Assembly: GCA_029263455.1 (NCBI GenBank)
Contig: JAJCXM010000022.1
Coordinates: 310,001 to 374,000, forward strand
Direction of reading: 5' to 3'
DNA length: 64,000 bases
Source: Holophagae bacterium
GTDB lineage: Bacteria; Acidobacteriota; Holophagae; Acanthopleuribacterales; Acanthopleuribacteraceae
In this document: piece after piece, positions 16,738 to 26,040 of the stretch
How positions within the stretch are numbered: position 1 is the first letter of the stretch
How the letters are laid out: each line of letters begins with the position of its first letter
Position numbers and translations under genes: made by a program
The notes under the pieces: generated by a model
Told to the model about the DNA's origin: nothing
The model's input: the letters and a program-made list of their open reading frames with translations, nothing else
Database searches by the model: none

Positions 16738-17474
16738 TCGTCTAAGCTGAAATCCGAAGACGAGCCCATTGATTTATGATTGACTAAACTGCCATCGACG
16801 AATTTTATCTGGCTAGGTAAGCCAGTAGATTCATTCACTTTCGTCGTGAAGTAGCCCATCTTTACGCCTTTGTCAGTGCGCAGATTCCAAGTTTCCACGC
16901 TTTTGCCACCTTGTTCGCTCTTCTGAAACGAAACAGGACGGCCAGTGACGCAATAAGCCTGTTTCTTGCTCATGCCATTAACCAAGCGGCGTTCAGCGAT
17001 GGCGTCCTTGATATCCCTAGACCAATCGTCGTGTTCGTCTTGAAGCGGAACGCGAGAAAAGGCGAGTTCAAGGCCCTTCTTGAAGTCATCAATGTTATGG
17101 ATGTCTACCAGCATAATAACGGTCTGAATATCGTCGTCATCTATACTTTCCAGCTCAATCTCAATGCCGTCATCTTCGATATCGAACTCTTCAACCCTTA
17201 ATCCCTCATTAACGGACACACCCCAATAGGTACTGTCGGCGTGATACCAACTCGCCGAAATGACATTTTCGGCCTCGGTATTGACGCCCTCGGGTGAAAC
17301 TTCAACCAATGGTCGTTTGTAAGTGCCATAAGCATGCCGTCCGGTCGCGCACGGCATATCGATACGCGCGTAAAATGTGCCGTCTAATAGTTTCTTAACT
17401 TCCTTTTTATCTGATCGTCCGAGTCCAGCAAAAGCTGGTGTAATCAAAAGTATCAGTGTGATAAGTCGCAACAT
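16734..17474 (-). CDS. Exported protein of unknown function with a SmpA/OmlA-like C-terminal segment
   Basis: 246 aa. Signal peptide LRLITLILLITPAFAG. The middle is strongly acidic (FDIEDDGIEIELESIDDDDIQT), and the C-terminal part IAERRLVNGMSKKQAYCVTGRPVSFQ resembles the helix-turn region of SmpA/OmlA (BamE-like) proteins, in which a GMS/T-xx-x-V..GxP motif is common. I do not recognise the family as a whole. Two cysteines (C42 and one in YCVTG) could pair. Its stop overlaps the stop of the convergent PilZ fusion gene by four bases. It lies just downstream of the RND pump operon's end but on the same strand with its own signal peptide; any link is speculative. Confidence 0.6.
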   Translation of the reverse strand: MLRLITLILLITPAFAGLGRSDKKEVKKLLDGTFYARIDMPCATGRHAYGTYKRPLVEVSPEGVNTEAENVISASWYHADSTYWGVSVNEGLRVEEFDIEDDGIEIELESIDDDDIQTVIMLVDIHNIDDFKKGLELAFSRVPLQDEHDDWSRDIKDAIAERRLVNGMSKKQAYCVTGRPVSFQKSEQGGKSVETWNLRTDKGVKMGYFTTKVNESTGLPSQIKFVDGSLVNHKSMGSSSDFSLDD

Positions 17475-17511
17475 AGAAGACCTCCCTAAGTGGTTAAGTA
17501 TTTTAACAGTT

Positions 17512-20500
17512 CTAGCGCGACTCGTGTAGCGCCTCTAGATTGACTTTAGTTGTGCTGCCTCCAGATCGTTGGAACATGCTTTTCACGTCCTCGACGATTA
17601 AGTATCCACAGGGAACGAGAATTAGGGAAATGACGGTGGCGAACATCACGCCAAAAGCCAGGGAAATGGCCATTGGAATGAGAAAACGCGCCTGCATGCT
17701 GCGTTCTAACAACAAGGGCAGTAGACCCATGAATGTGGTTAATGAGGTTAATAGGATAGGCCGGAACCTTTTCATACCAGCGGTCAAAACAGCGTCTCTA
17801 GCTGAGCCATCCGAACGGCGATTGCGATTGATGAAATCAACCAAAACTAAACTATCGTTAACCACTACCCCAGATAGAGCAACGATGCCGAATATGGAGA
17901 GCATGGTTAAGTTCATGCCCATCAAAACGTGTCCCCAAATTGCGCCTACTAGCCCAAAAGGAATTGCCGTCATGATGATGATCGGCTGCAGGTAGGATTT
18001 AAGTGGAATTGCCAGTAGCGCGTAAATCATAATTAGTGCGAGCAAGAACCCGCGCATGAGACCAGACATGGTATCCCGTTGTTCCGCTTTTGAACCTTCA
18101 AAAGTCGCCATGGTTTCTGGGAATTGCGCTTTGAGTTTAGGTAGAACATTGGCGGTCAAGTGGGCGATCACCATATCGGGGCTTGATTTGGTGATATCAA
18201 CATCCGCCGTCACATTGACGGCCCGTCTTCGATCCACGCGTTTGATGACAGCGTAGCCGCGGCCGGACTCAACATCTGCTACTTGCGGAAAAGGGATTTC
18301 AAGGCCCCGATTCGTGCGTATTCGCAGATTGTCCAAATGGCCAACCGATCCTCTTTCGCTTTTCGGATAGCGCACCATGACTCTGACATCGTCTCGTCCT
18401 CGTTGAACTCGTTGCACTTCTTCGCCGTAAAAGGCCTGGCGCACTTGACGAGCTAAATCCGCTTGACTGAGTCCCCATGTCTCAGCGTTTTCTTTGATAC
18501 TAACTTGAAGCTCTCTTTTGCCCTCACGAAACGAGTCGGTGACTTCATGAACACCTTCGTAATTGGAAAGTTCAGCTTTTAGCACCTCTGCAGCCTGCTT
18601 GAGACGAGTTACGTCACGCCCAGTTAGTTGAACATCAACATCGTCGCCGGCTGAGAAGAGCGAAGCCGAAAACGAGAGCTCTTGCGTGTCTGCGATGATG
18701 CCGGTGAGTTCGCGCCATCTATGGGCCAGCCGCTCACTGCTTACCTGAATGCGCTCTTCGGCCGGAGCCAATTCAATGGTTACTTCGCCCAGGTGCGACC
18801 CTGTGTCGCCCGATCCGAGGCCGCCGGCATTCTGTGCCTGTGCTAGCCGGTAGGGTTGCTCACCGACAGTCGCATAGATGTGTCGAAATAAGTCGCCATT
18901 TTCCGTGCCACTTGCGTATTCGTCGGCAAGTTGGTGGGCACTCTCTTCCAAGCGCCGAATCGCAGCTTTGGTCACTTCCACGGGTGTTCCTTGAGGCATG
19001 GCTAAAGAGGCGGACACGAAGTCGGCTTCCACCGAGGGCATGAACTCAAATCGAATCCACCCGCTCTTTACGAGTGCGCCGGTTATGATTAATACCGCTG
19101 TCGCAACAGCCACAGCTACGTAGCGCCAACTGAGGCTCATTCTTAAGAACGGCGCGTAGATAGCTTCCACGACTCGTTCTAGTCCAGTGGCAAATCGATC
19201 CTGAAAACGGTGCCACAAATTGGGTTTCTTATGTTCGTCACGTTGGCGAATATGCGACAGGTGGTTGGGTAGAATAAGTTTAGATTCGATGAAAGAAAAC
19301 ACGAGACACGAAATAACGATGACAGGAATGACGCCCATGATCTTCCCGATCGTGCCTTCGACGCTTATCATGGGAAAAAATGCCGCTACTGTCGTTAGAA
19401 TGCCAAAGGTCACGGGCACAGCGACCTCTTTTGCGCCTTCGATGGCGCCGCGCAGTCCTTCACCGTGCCGTTGTTGATGGGTGTAAATATTTTCGCCAAT
19501 GACAATGGCGTCGTCGACCACAATGCCGAGCACGACAATAAATGCAAACAATGATATTAAGTTGATGGACACGTCAAACATCGGCATCAACCAAAATGCG
19601 CCCATGAATGAGATGGGAATACCGATGCTGACCCACAGAGCCAGTCTAAATCTCAGGAATAAACTAAGCGAAATAAATACCAAGAACAAACCGCTTACGC
19701 CGTTGCGGATCAGCAAGCCCAGGCGGTCCTTGAGAACTTTGGATTGATCTTGCCAAATGGCCAATTGAATCCCAGCAGGTAAGCTCGGTTCTGTGCGCTC
19801 GATATAAGCTTTGACTTTGTCGGCGATATCTAGCGCATTCTGTTTGCCGATCCGAAAAACTTCGATTAATACACTGGGATGTCGGTCAAAGCGGCCAGCC
19901 TGTTCGGTTTCTGCGAAACCGTCTATCACCGATGCGACGTCGCCTATCGTGATGCGGGTCCCATTGGCATTCGTCAACACCACAATCTCTTCGAATTGTC
20001 TTTTTCGGTAGGCTTGGCCTTTTGTTCTCAACAAGATTTCGCCTGCGTGCGTTTTGATGGATCCGCCGGGTAAATCAAGCGATGAGCGCCGGATTGCCAT
20101 GGCAACATCGTCAAAACTCAGGTTGTATCTGCGAAGGCTGTCTTCTGAGACCTCGATAGAAATTTCGTAGGGTTTTGCCGAAGCTATCTCAACCGCCGTA
20201 ATGCCAGAAATAGCTGTCAATTCGTCGCGAACACGTTCTGCAACCTGTTTCAAGGAAGACTCGTCAGCTTCGCCGTAGATGGCAATATCTATCACTTGTC
20301 GCCTGTTCGTCAGCTCCTTAATGATGGATTGCTCCACTTCGTCAGGAAATGTGTCAATGGCGTCAACACGTGCCTTGATTTCGTCTAGCACCCGCGCCGA
20401 ATCAGCATCCAGCGTTAACTCGACCATGATTGAGCTAAAACCCTCGGCAGAGGTGGATGTTACGCGCTTAATGCCGTCGAGTCCTTGGATGGCTTCTTCC

Positions 20501-20703
20501 ACTCGTACACTAACGGCTTCTTCGACCTCTTCGGGCGCGGCACCCAAATAAGCAGTCGAAATGGTGATTCGATCCAGTGAGAATTCTGGGAAGACTTCTT
20601 GGCGGGTCCGCATTAGGGCCAGTCCGCCGCTGGCTAAAATGATGACCATGAGCAAATTAGCGGCAACACCGTTACGCGCAAACCAATTGATAAGGCGATC
20701 CAT
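17512..20703 (-). CDS. RND-family efflux pump inner-membrane transporter
   Basis: 1063 aa from the ATG at 20703, which has AGGAGG six bases upstream; a GTG at 20706 is the alternative. Typical AcrB-fold layout: first helix (NGVAANLLMVIILASGGLALM), a porter domain beginning with RQEVFPEFSLDRITIS, the TM4 proton-relay Asp pair in LGIVVDDAIVIGENI, second large periplasmic loop, and a second TM bundle with GVVVNDSLVLVDFINRNR. Residue count is normal for RND exporters. It is the last gene of a tetR-OMF-MFP-RND operon, overlapping the adaptor gene by one base (TGATG). Substrate cannot be read from sequence; the presence of a TolC-type partner suggests export of drugs, detergents or lipids. Confidence 0.95.
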   Translation of the reverse strand: MDRLINWFARNGVAANLLMVIILASGGLALMRTRQEVFPEFSLDRITISTAYLGAAPEEVEEAVSVRVEEAIQGLDGIKRVTSTSAEGFSSIMVELTLDADSARVLDEIKARVDAIDTFPDEVEQSIIKELTNRRQVIDIAIYGEADESSLKQVAERVRDELTAISGITAVEIASAKPYEISIEVSEDSLRRYNLSFDDVAMAIRRSSLDLPGGSIKTHAGEILLRTKGQAYRKRQFEEIVVLTNANGTRITIGDVASVIDGFAETEQAGRFDRHPSVLIEVFRIGKQNALDIADKVKAYIERTEPSLPAGIQLAIWQDQSKVLKDRLGLLIRNGVSGLFLVFISLSLFLRFRLALWVSIGIPISFMGAFWLMPMFDVSINLISLFAFIVVLGIVVDDAIVIGENIYTHQQRHGEGLRGAIEGAKEVAVPVTFGILTTVAAFFPMISVEGTIGKIMGVIPVIVISCLVFSFIESKLILPNHLSHIRQRDEHKKPNLWHRFQDRFATGLERVVEAIYAPFLRMSLSWRYVAVAVATAVLIITGALVKSGWIRFEFMPSVEADFVSASLAMPQGTPVEVTKAAIRRLEESAHQLADEYASGTENGDLFRHIYATVGEQPYRLAQAQNAGGLGSGDTGSHLGEVTIELAPAEERIQVSSERLAHRWRELTGIIADTQELSFSASLFSAGDDVDVQLTGRDVTRLKQAAEVLKAELSNYEGVHEVTDSFREGKRELQVSIKENAETWGLSQADLARQVRQAFYGEEVQRVQRGRDDVRVMVRYPKSERGSVGHLDNLRIRTNRGLEIPFPQVADVESGRGYAVIKRVDRRRAVNVTADVDITKSSPDMVIAHLTANVLPKLKAQFPETMATFEGSKAEQRDTMSGLMRGFLLALIMIYALLAIPLKSYLQPIIIMTAIPFGLVGAIWGHVLMGMNLTMLSIFGIVALSGVVVNDSLVLVDFINRNRRSDGSARDAVLTAGMKRFRPILLTSLTTFMGLLPLLLERSMQARFLIPMAISLAFGVMFATVISLILVPCGYLIVEDVKSMFQRSGGSTTKVNLEALHESR

Positions 20704-21875
20704 CACGACCCTCCTTGAACTGATGGTTCATCCGGCTGATAAGGTTCGATTTTCATGCCGTCTGTCACAACTTCAAGTCGACTGATCGCAACACGCTCTC
20801 CGGCGATCAAACCCTCCCCAATCAGCACCGATTCGGTGGTGCGACGAACGACTTTGATATCTCGAAAGCGCAAACAGTTGTTATTGTCCACAACCAGCAC
20901 TTGGTGATCGCCTCGTAAAGCTTCACGAGGTATGGTCGTCAGCCCCTTCAAAATACGCCCTTTAATTTCTGCATTAACAAACATGCCGGGCGTCAGCGGC
21001 GGCTTGTGAGTCTGGTAGGGATTTTTGACTTGAGCGACCAATTGCATGAGGCGTGTTTGTGGATCTATGGATCCCATCGAACGCGTGATATTGCCCGACC
21101 ATTCAAATGCTTCACCCGCAAATTGGGTCTTTATCTGGACATCGGCATGCATGTCCGAGTTAGTTAAATCCATATCCAAATAGGCTAGTTCACCGTCATC
21201 AATTGCCAATATGATTTCGACCGCGTCAATTCCATAGATCGAGGCTAGGGGTGTGCCGATGCCAACGAATTGACCTTCGTCGACAGTTGCTTGCATGATA
21301 CGACCCGCATAAGGTGCGTTGATAATACATCGCTGCAGGTCACGATCTGCTCGCTCCACTCGAGCTTGCGCGGCCGCGCAAGCTGCCCTTGCTTCGTTTA
21401 GTTGTGGCAGCCTTAGCGTCAGCGGATCCGCGTTTGATTGCTGACCCAACGCCGTCCATTCTTGACGTGCAATGCTTGATTCAGCTTCCTCTTGCGCCAA
21501 TCTAAGTTCTGCGCGGGCAAGCTCAGCCTTTGCCACAATCAAATTCTGTTGGTAATCGAGGTCATCGATACGTAGCAGTTCGTCGCCAATGTCAAAAAAG
21601 GAACCTTCCGAGAATCGATTCGATATCTGCTTGATTTTTCCGCTGACTTCAGCGGTCAGCTGAGACTGCTTAGCGGGCTGGACGGTGCCTTGGCTCAAGA
21701 CATTCATGGTCAATTCTTCTTGAATCACGTCAAGCACACGTACGAGTGGCGGCTGAATTTCGAGCTGTCGTTTGGCGACCGCTGGCTTCGTCTTGACGAT
21801 CATCATTGCCAGTACAATTGCCCCCAGGATGAGGATTAAAGGCAAGATGGTACGTAATCGTTTAAGGCTGGGCAT
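20703..21875 (-). CDS. RND efflux periplasmic adaptor (membrane fusion protein)
   Basis: 390 aa. N-terminal membrane anchor LPLILILGAIVLAMMIV, then the split lipoyl/beta-barrel plan of the HlyD/AcrA family: VLSQGTVQPAKQSQLTAEVSGKI (first lipoyl half), a coiled-coil hairpin (AKAELARAELRLAQEEAESSIARQEW ... ARAACAAAQARVERADRDL), second lipoyl half (INAPYAGRIMQATVDEGQFVGIG) and beta barrel. It bridges the RND transporter and the outer-membrane channel. The start overlaps the outer-membrane-factor gene by 14 bases, and its end overlaps the transporter gene, so all three are coupled. Confidence 0.94.
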   Translation of the reverse strand: MPSLKRLRTILPLILILGAIVLAMMIVKTKPAVAKRQLEIQPPLVRVLDVIQEELTMNVLSQGTVQPAKQSQLTAEVSGKIKQISNRFSEGSFFDIGDELLRIDDLDYQQNLIVAKAELARAELRLAQEEAESSIARQEWTALGQQSNADPLTLRLPQLNEARAACAAAQARVERADRDLQRCIINAPYAGRIMQATVDEGQFVGIGTPLASIYGIDAVEIILAIDDGELAYLDMDLTNSDMHADVQIKTQFAGEAFEWSGNITRSMGSIDPQTRLMQLVAQVKNPYQTHKPPLTPGMFVNAEIKGRILKGLTTIPREALRGDHQVLVVDNNNCLRFRDIKVVRRTTESVLIGEGLIAGERVAISRLEVVTDGMKIEPYQPDEPSVQGGS

Positions 21876-23301
21876 GTGAGGGCTTCCTTTCCTCGCCGGA
21901 CTGTTGCTGGAATCCGCCGCCCAGGGCGAGGTATAAATCGACTCTGTTCTCTAGCTGTGTGCGGCGGGCGCTGATGAGATCTGACTGTGCATTTAGCAAT
22001 CGCCGTTGCGACTCTAAGACAGTGGCGTACGGCGTTAGACCGCGAAGGTATCTATCTTCAGCCAACGAAGCGGCAGCTACTGATTGATCTGTTGCGTACT
22101 GTATGTGTGTAATCCTGCTTTCCCAATGCTGTTCTTGCGATAAATGACGCTCTACTTCGCTATAAGCTCGCATAAGCAAATCTCGAAACTGAGCATCCAT
22201 CTGTGCCATTTGTGCATTGGCCAGTAATATGGATGCCCGAATGCGCCCACCTTGAAAGACGGGTTGCAGGATGTTTCCAAGCAAACTCCAAACGCTGAAG
22301 TTGCTATTTAGGATTTCCGAAAGCGAGTCAGTGCCAGTTCCCAGCGATGCCGATAAACTGAATCGAGGGTAACGCGTTCGTTGGCTGGATTCGAGTGACG
22401 ACTCGCTCGCCAGCACGCGCAAATAGGCTGAGGTCAAATCGGGCCTGCGAGCCACTAGTTCAGACGGCAGAGCTGAAGGTATTTGGTTGGGCAGGCTTGG
22501 TAATTCTTTGGGAATGCGAAGCGAAGCGTCGGGAAAAAGACCACATAATACCTGCAGGACTCGGACGGATTGGTCTCTGGCAACGGCACGTTGTTCAAGT
22601 AGAGCAGCGGCGGTGGCATAATTGGCCTCGGCTAAACGCAAGTCTAATGAAGGGCGAACGCCCATTTTGTAGCGTTTGGTTATCTGGTCCCTGTCTGTTT
22701 GATAGCTGGCCAGCGTTTCTCGTGCCAGATCAAGTGCCTGATCTGCCTCTAAAGCCGTGAAATAGGCCTTGATGACTTGACCGACGAGCGACAAACGGGC
22801 CGCTTCAAAATCCGCCTGCGCCGCTTGAAAACCTTGAATGGCTGCCTTCTCTTGCAGTTTTAGTCGGCCCCACATATCGACTTCCCAGCTAATGTTCAAT
22901 GCCGAATTCCAACTTGTGGTTGTGCTAGAAAGAACGTTGTCTTCGTTGCCCGGAATGGGAAGTCCAATAAAGTTCTGCTTTCGTCGAGAACCGGCTAACG
23001 ACACGCCGATTTCGGGTTTAATGTCGGCGCCAACTATTTGAGCTTGGGCGGCAGCTTGATCCAGACGAGCCATAGCAATATCCAAACTTGGATTAATGCC
23101 GATGGCTCGTGAAACCAATTGATTTAAAGTGTCCGACGAGAAATCGAGCCACCACATATCGGTGATGAGCGCGTGGCTGTCGACCTCGGCATGCCTGAAT
23201 TGATCGGGCACGCCTACGTCGTGGGTTGCCTTTTTCGGAAGGGTAACGGCACAACCCCCAAGAACAACGAGTACGCTGATGCCCACCATCCTATGCTTCA
23301 T
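21862..23301 (-). CDS. TolC/NodT-type outer-membrane efflux lipoprotein
   Basis: 479 aa from the ATG at 23301, chosen over 23316 because GGGGGGA lies 4-10 bases upstream. A lipobox is present (VLVVLGGC, Cys about residue 17), so the mature N-terminus is lipidated as in NodT/OprM proteins. The rest shows two OEP repeats with long helices (DIAMARLDQAAAQAQIVGADIKPEIGVS ... SARRTQLENRVDLYLALGGGF). It forms the outer-membrane channel of the pump. The start lies inside the tetR gene (11-base overlap). Confidence 0.93.
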   Translation of the reverse strand: MKHRMVGISVLVVLGGCAVTLPKKATHDVGVPDQFRHAEVDSHALITDMWWLDFSSDTLNQLVSRAIGINPSLDIAMARLDQAAAQAQIVGADIKPEIGVSLAGSRRKQNFIGLPIPGNEDNVLSSTTTSWNSALNISWEVDMWGRLKLQEKAAIQGFQAAQADFEAARLSLVGQVIKAYFTALEADQALDLARETLASYQTDRDQITKRYKMGVRPSLDLRLAEANYATAAALLEQRAVARDQSVRVLQVLCGLFPDASLRIPKELPSLPNQIPSALPSELVARRPDLTSAYLRVLASESSLESSQRTRYPRFSLSASLGTGTDSLSEILNSNFSVWSLLGNILQPVFQGGRIRASILLANAQMAQMDAQFRDLLMRAYSEVERHLSQEQHWESRITHIQYATDQSVAAASLAEDRYLRGLTPYATVLESQRRLLNAQSDLISARRTQLENRVDLYLALGGGFQQQSGEERKPSHAQP

Positions 23302-23938
23302 GAATATTCCCCCCAAACGCGATTGGCGCGCGCAAGCCAGCGGCGGTAAATGTAATCAACTCTTCCAATACGCTATGCGGGTCGGCATGCTGTTTCGCCA
23401 GAACCTGTGCGTTGAGGATCCAAGTTACCGCGTGGCTCATCGATCCAATTGCAAAGAATAATCTTTGGTTTAGTAAGCTCGTGTTGAGATGGGGTAGAGC
23501 TTGTTGGAAAAGGGGTACAAAACGACTCAGGATTTGTTCGAATTGTGCGCGGAAGCGTAGTGTGAATTCGCTATTTGTTTCCAAGTGCACTCGCATGAGC
23601 AGCCTCAAAAAGGCCGCCCCATCGGCGCCCATTTGCTGTAAGACACGGAATGGAGGTGCCAAAAACGTGCGTAGTAATGATTCCAAAGGCGGTATATCAG
23701 GCTGGTATTCGTGCACCAACCTTTGCAGTTCAAAGATGCGTTCTTGATTAATAGGATCTAACCTACGCTTGAAAACGGCGTCCAATAACTCGTTCTTAGA
23801 ACCAAAATGGTAGTTGACAGACGCCAGGTTGGCATTTGCTCGGCGCGTAATCTCGCGCACAGCGGTCGCGTCGAATCCGCGTTCTGCAAAGAGAAATTCG
23901 GCGGCGTCCAGTAAGCGTTCTGATGTGGAAGCGTTCAA
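23291..23938 (-). CDS. TetR-family repressor of the efflux operon
   Basis: 215 aa. I placed the start at the second TTG (23938), since AGAGG is seven bases before it; the first TTG (23944) would sit only one base from that site. N-terminal HTH: SERLLDAAEFLFAERGFDATAVREITRRANANLASVNYHFGSKNELLDAV, the canonical TetR motif. The C-terminal part is a helical ligand-binding domain without recognisable specificity. It is the first gene of the pump operon and very likely represses it through the inverted repeat at 23956-23967. The closeness of that repeat to the start codon suggests direct autoregulation. Confidence 0.92.
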   Translation of the reverse strand: MNASTSERLLDAAEFLFAERGFDATAVREITRRANANLASVNYHFGSKNELLDAVFKRRLDPINQERIFELQRLVHEYQPDIPPLESLLRTFLAPPFRVLQQMGADGAAFLRLLMRVHLETNSEFTLRFRAQFEQILSRFVPLFQQALPHLNTSLLNQRLFFAIGSMSHAVTWILNAQVLAKQHADPHSVLEELITFTAAGLRAPIAFGGNIHEA

Positions 23939-23955
23939 GTTCAAACCTCTAAATC

Positions 23956-23967
23956 AAACGTTCGTTT
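23956..23967. promoter_or_regulatory. Putative TetR operator upstream of the efflux operon
   Basis: Inverted repeat AAACG-TT-CGTTT, 18 bp upstream of the repressor start codon. Arms of this kind (AAACGnnCGTTT) are common for TetR-family operators. Binding is inferred, not shown. Confidence 0.5.
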
Positions 23968-24071
23968 TAATTGTACGTCTTGCTAATTTATTATGTTTGA
24001 AGTTTGTGGATATTTTTATAGTTAGACTTGAGATGCGAATCGACAGCCATGATGAGCACGGTATTTGACGG

Positions 24072-25007
24072 TTAAGAGGTGCGTGTGCTCAAGTCGCTTT
24101 GTCGTGACTCTATTAACCCCGCGGCGTGCAATTGAGACAAAACGAATTTCAATTCCAATGGGGCCATGATTTTGTCCGAAAACAGCTGGTTCACGGTAAC
24201 GGGACCGTTTGCTACAAGTGTCTCAATTACGTCTAGTGCTCGCAGTCCATCAAGCTCTTTTGGCAATGTTTGATTGAGCCCTCGCCAGAATAGTTTCTGG
24301 TCCATGGACAGCGTGTAGGGCACACGCTCCAACTCGTCGCGCCAATAAACGGACTTCATGATCCAACTCTGCACGCTCAACAACGGTTCGCTTGCGTCCA
24401 CGTCACTAATGCGAAACCAAAAATGGCCGCGATCTAGGCCAATGAGGCTGATGAAAGCGTCGCTGCCGTGAAAATCGTCAAATTGGGCTTCGCTAATGGC
24501 GCCCTTGTGAAAGCTAAGACGACCTTTTGACCGCTCTGTCAAGACATCGAGGTGACCTGTTTTCTGGTTCTGTTCTAAGCTTTGCGCCAGTTCCTCAAAA
24601 GAAAAGGTTGAAAAATCGCCGTGCAGATCTTGGTCAGTGGCGGTGGAATTAATGAGTTTCTCCAAGCGGGCCATTAATTCGGCAGGTTCAAAGGGCTTGT
24701 TAATGAAATCGCAGTAGCGGGAACGTATACCGCGCACTCTGTTGGCCACGTTGGTGGTGCCCGAAACGAAAAGAACGGGCAGTTCAATCGTGTCGTAGCG
24801 ACTTCTGAGGTATTCATAAACTTCCCAACCGGAAAGATCAGGCATGATTAAGTCACACAGCACTGCGTCGACTTGGTGATTCTTCAGAAACTGTTTAACA
24901 TCACTTGAATTTGTTAAGGCAAAGACTTCATGGCCTGAGTTTTCCAATAGGGCTTTGATGAGTGTGATTACGGCGATATCGTCATCAATTATCAATAGTC
25001 TTGCCAT
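24072..25007 (-). CDS. Response regulator with C-terminal PATAN (DUF4388) domain
   Basis: 311 aa from the ATG at 25007 (GGAAG six bases upstream). A TTG at 25031 with a strong AGGAGG but only three bases of spacing is the alternative start. Receiver at residues 1-120: ARLLIIDDD, acceptor Asp in AVLCDLIMPDLSGWE, VLFVSGTT and the conserved Lys in NKPFEPAEL. The following segment (LHGDFSTFSFEELAQSLEQNQKTGHLDVL ... GRLSFHKGAISEAQFDD) is a PATAN/DUF4388 domain, found in regulators of motility and cell-surface behaviour. A C-terminal winged-helix-like part (LDVIETLVANGPVTVNQLF) follows. There is no kinase gene next to it, so it is an orphan regulator. Confidence 0.85.
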   Translation of the reverse strand: MARLLIIDDDIAVITLIKALLENSGHEVFALTNSSDVKQFLKNHQVDAVLCDLIMPDLSGWEVYEYLRSRYDTIELPVLFVSGTTNVANRVRGIRSRYCDFINKPFEPAELMARLEKLINSTATDQDLHGDFSTFSFEELAQSLEQNQKTGHLDVLTERSKGRLSFHKGAISEAQFDDFHGSDAFISLIGLDRGHFWFRISDVDASEPLLSVQSWIMKSVYWRDELERVPYTLSMDQKLFWRGLNQTLPKELDGLRALDVIETLVANGPVTVNQLFSDKIMAPLELKFVLSQLHAAGLIESRQSDLSTRTS

Positions 25008-25257
25008 AGACCGCTTCCAATCTCTGCGCAATTGCCTCCTATTTTAAGAAGGGAAATGTTTTTATTGATATTCGCAGGTTCACTATTCTAGCCAAATTTA
25101 TTGCAATGGCAAAGGCAACTTTGGATGCCCAGCCTGATTGCCGGACTTTTAGGTAACCTAACGGACATTTATCGCTATGAATACTCGTATTTTGCAAAGT
25201 GGCCTGCGTAGAATAGAACTAATTCTTTAATTCAATTAGGTTAGGTGGGAGGTTCTT

Positions 25258-26040
25258 GTGATCCCTGATACGACTAAGTCATGGTGGTACACGGCGTCAA
25301 ATCAGCAACGGGGTCCTGTCGAATGGGCTCAACTCAAAGATATGGCGAAGACAGGTCAATTGGGAGCAGCCGATAAGGTATGGTGTCAGGGGATGCCGGC
25401 TTGGACGTTGGCCAGTGAGATTCAGGGACTTCTGCGGTCGTCTTCAGCACCAGTTAATCAGGAGCCCGTGGCTTCCCCTTATGCAGCGCCCGCTATTGCG
25501 GATGTTCAGACGCAAAAACCTGGCAATGTGAAGCGAGTTAGTTTCCCTTTGTTGTTGGGACTCGCTGTCGGCTATTTCCTCTTGTATGCGGTGGTGTTTG
25601 CTTCGCTCTTCATGGGTGGCGATGATGATGTCTTCATTTGGGTTAGTGCGGGAGCAGGTGGATTGGCATTGATCTGTGGTATTTCTATGGCCGTATATGG
25701 TTGTATTTGTCTCTATCGAGCATGGTATGCCCTGCAGGACGGTCATGCCAGAACAACGCCAGGCAAAGCCGTCGGCTTCATGTTCATTCCGTTTTACAAT
25801 TTTTATTGGATGTTTGTGGCAGGTTACGGTTGGTCGCAAGACTACAATCTATTTACTCAACGTCACAATCAAACGGACGCGCCTGCGGTAAACGAAAATC
25901 TATTCCTTGCCACTAATGTCATGTATTGCTGTCTGATGGTGCCTTTCATTAACTTAATTGTCATGATTCCGGTCATCATTACCGCGTGGATGTCGCTGTA
26001 TCAGATGTGTCGCGCCATTAACTACTTTGCTGAAAACTAA
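25258..26040 (+). CDS. Membrane protein with N-terminal GYF_2 (DUF4339) domain
   Basis: 260 aa from a GTG preceded by GGGAGG with five bases of spacing. Residues about 8-58 form a GYF_2 domain (WWYTASNQQRGPVEWAQLKDMAKTGQL ... VWCQGMPAW), a small module thought to bind proline-rich or signal-transducing partners. Four membrane segments follow (about 92-112, 122-150, 175-195, 220-250), with a cytoplasmic-type loop GHARTTPGKAVGFMFIPFYNFYWMF that resembles a DUF4328-like fold. Function unknown. Its stop overlaps that of the convergent phosphatase gene by four bases. The 250 bp upstream show no other gene. Confidence 0.7.
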   Translation: MIPDTTKSWWYTASNQQRGPVEWAQLKDMAKTGQLGAADKVWCQGMPAWTLASEIQGLLRSSSAPVNQEPVASPYAAPAIADVQTQKPGNVKRVSFPLLLGLAVGYFLLYAVVFASLFMGGDDDVFIWVSAGAGGLALICGISMAVYGCICLYRAWYALQDGHARTTPGKAVGFMFIPFYNFYWMFVAGYGWSQDYNLFTQRHNQTDAPAVNENLFLATNVMYCCLMVPFINLIVMIPVIITAWMSLYQMCRAINYFAEN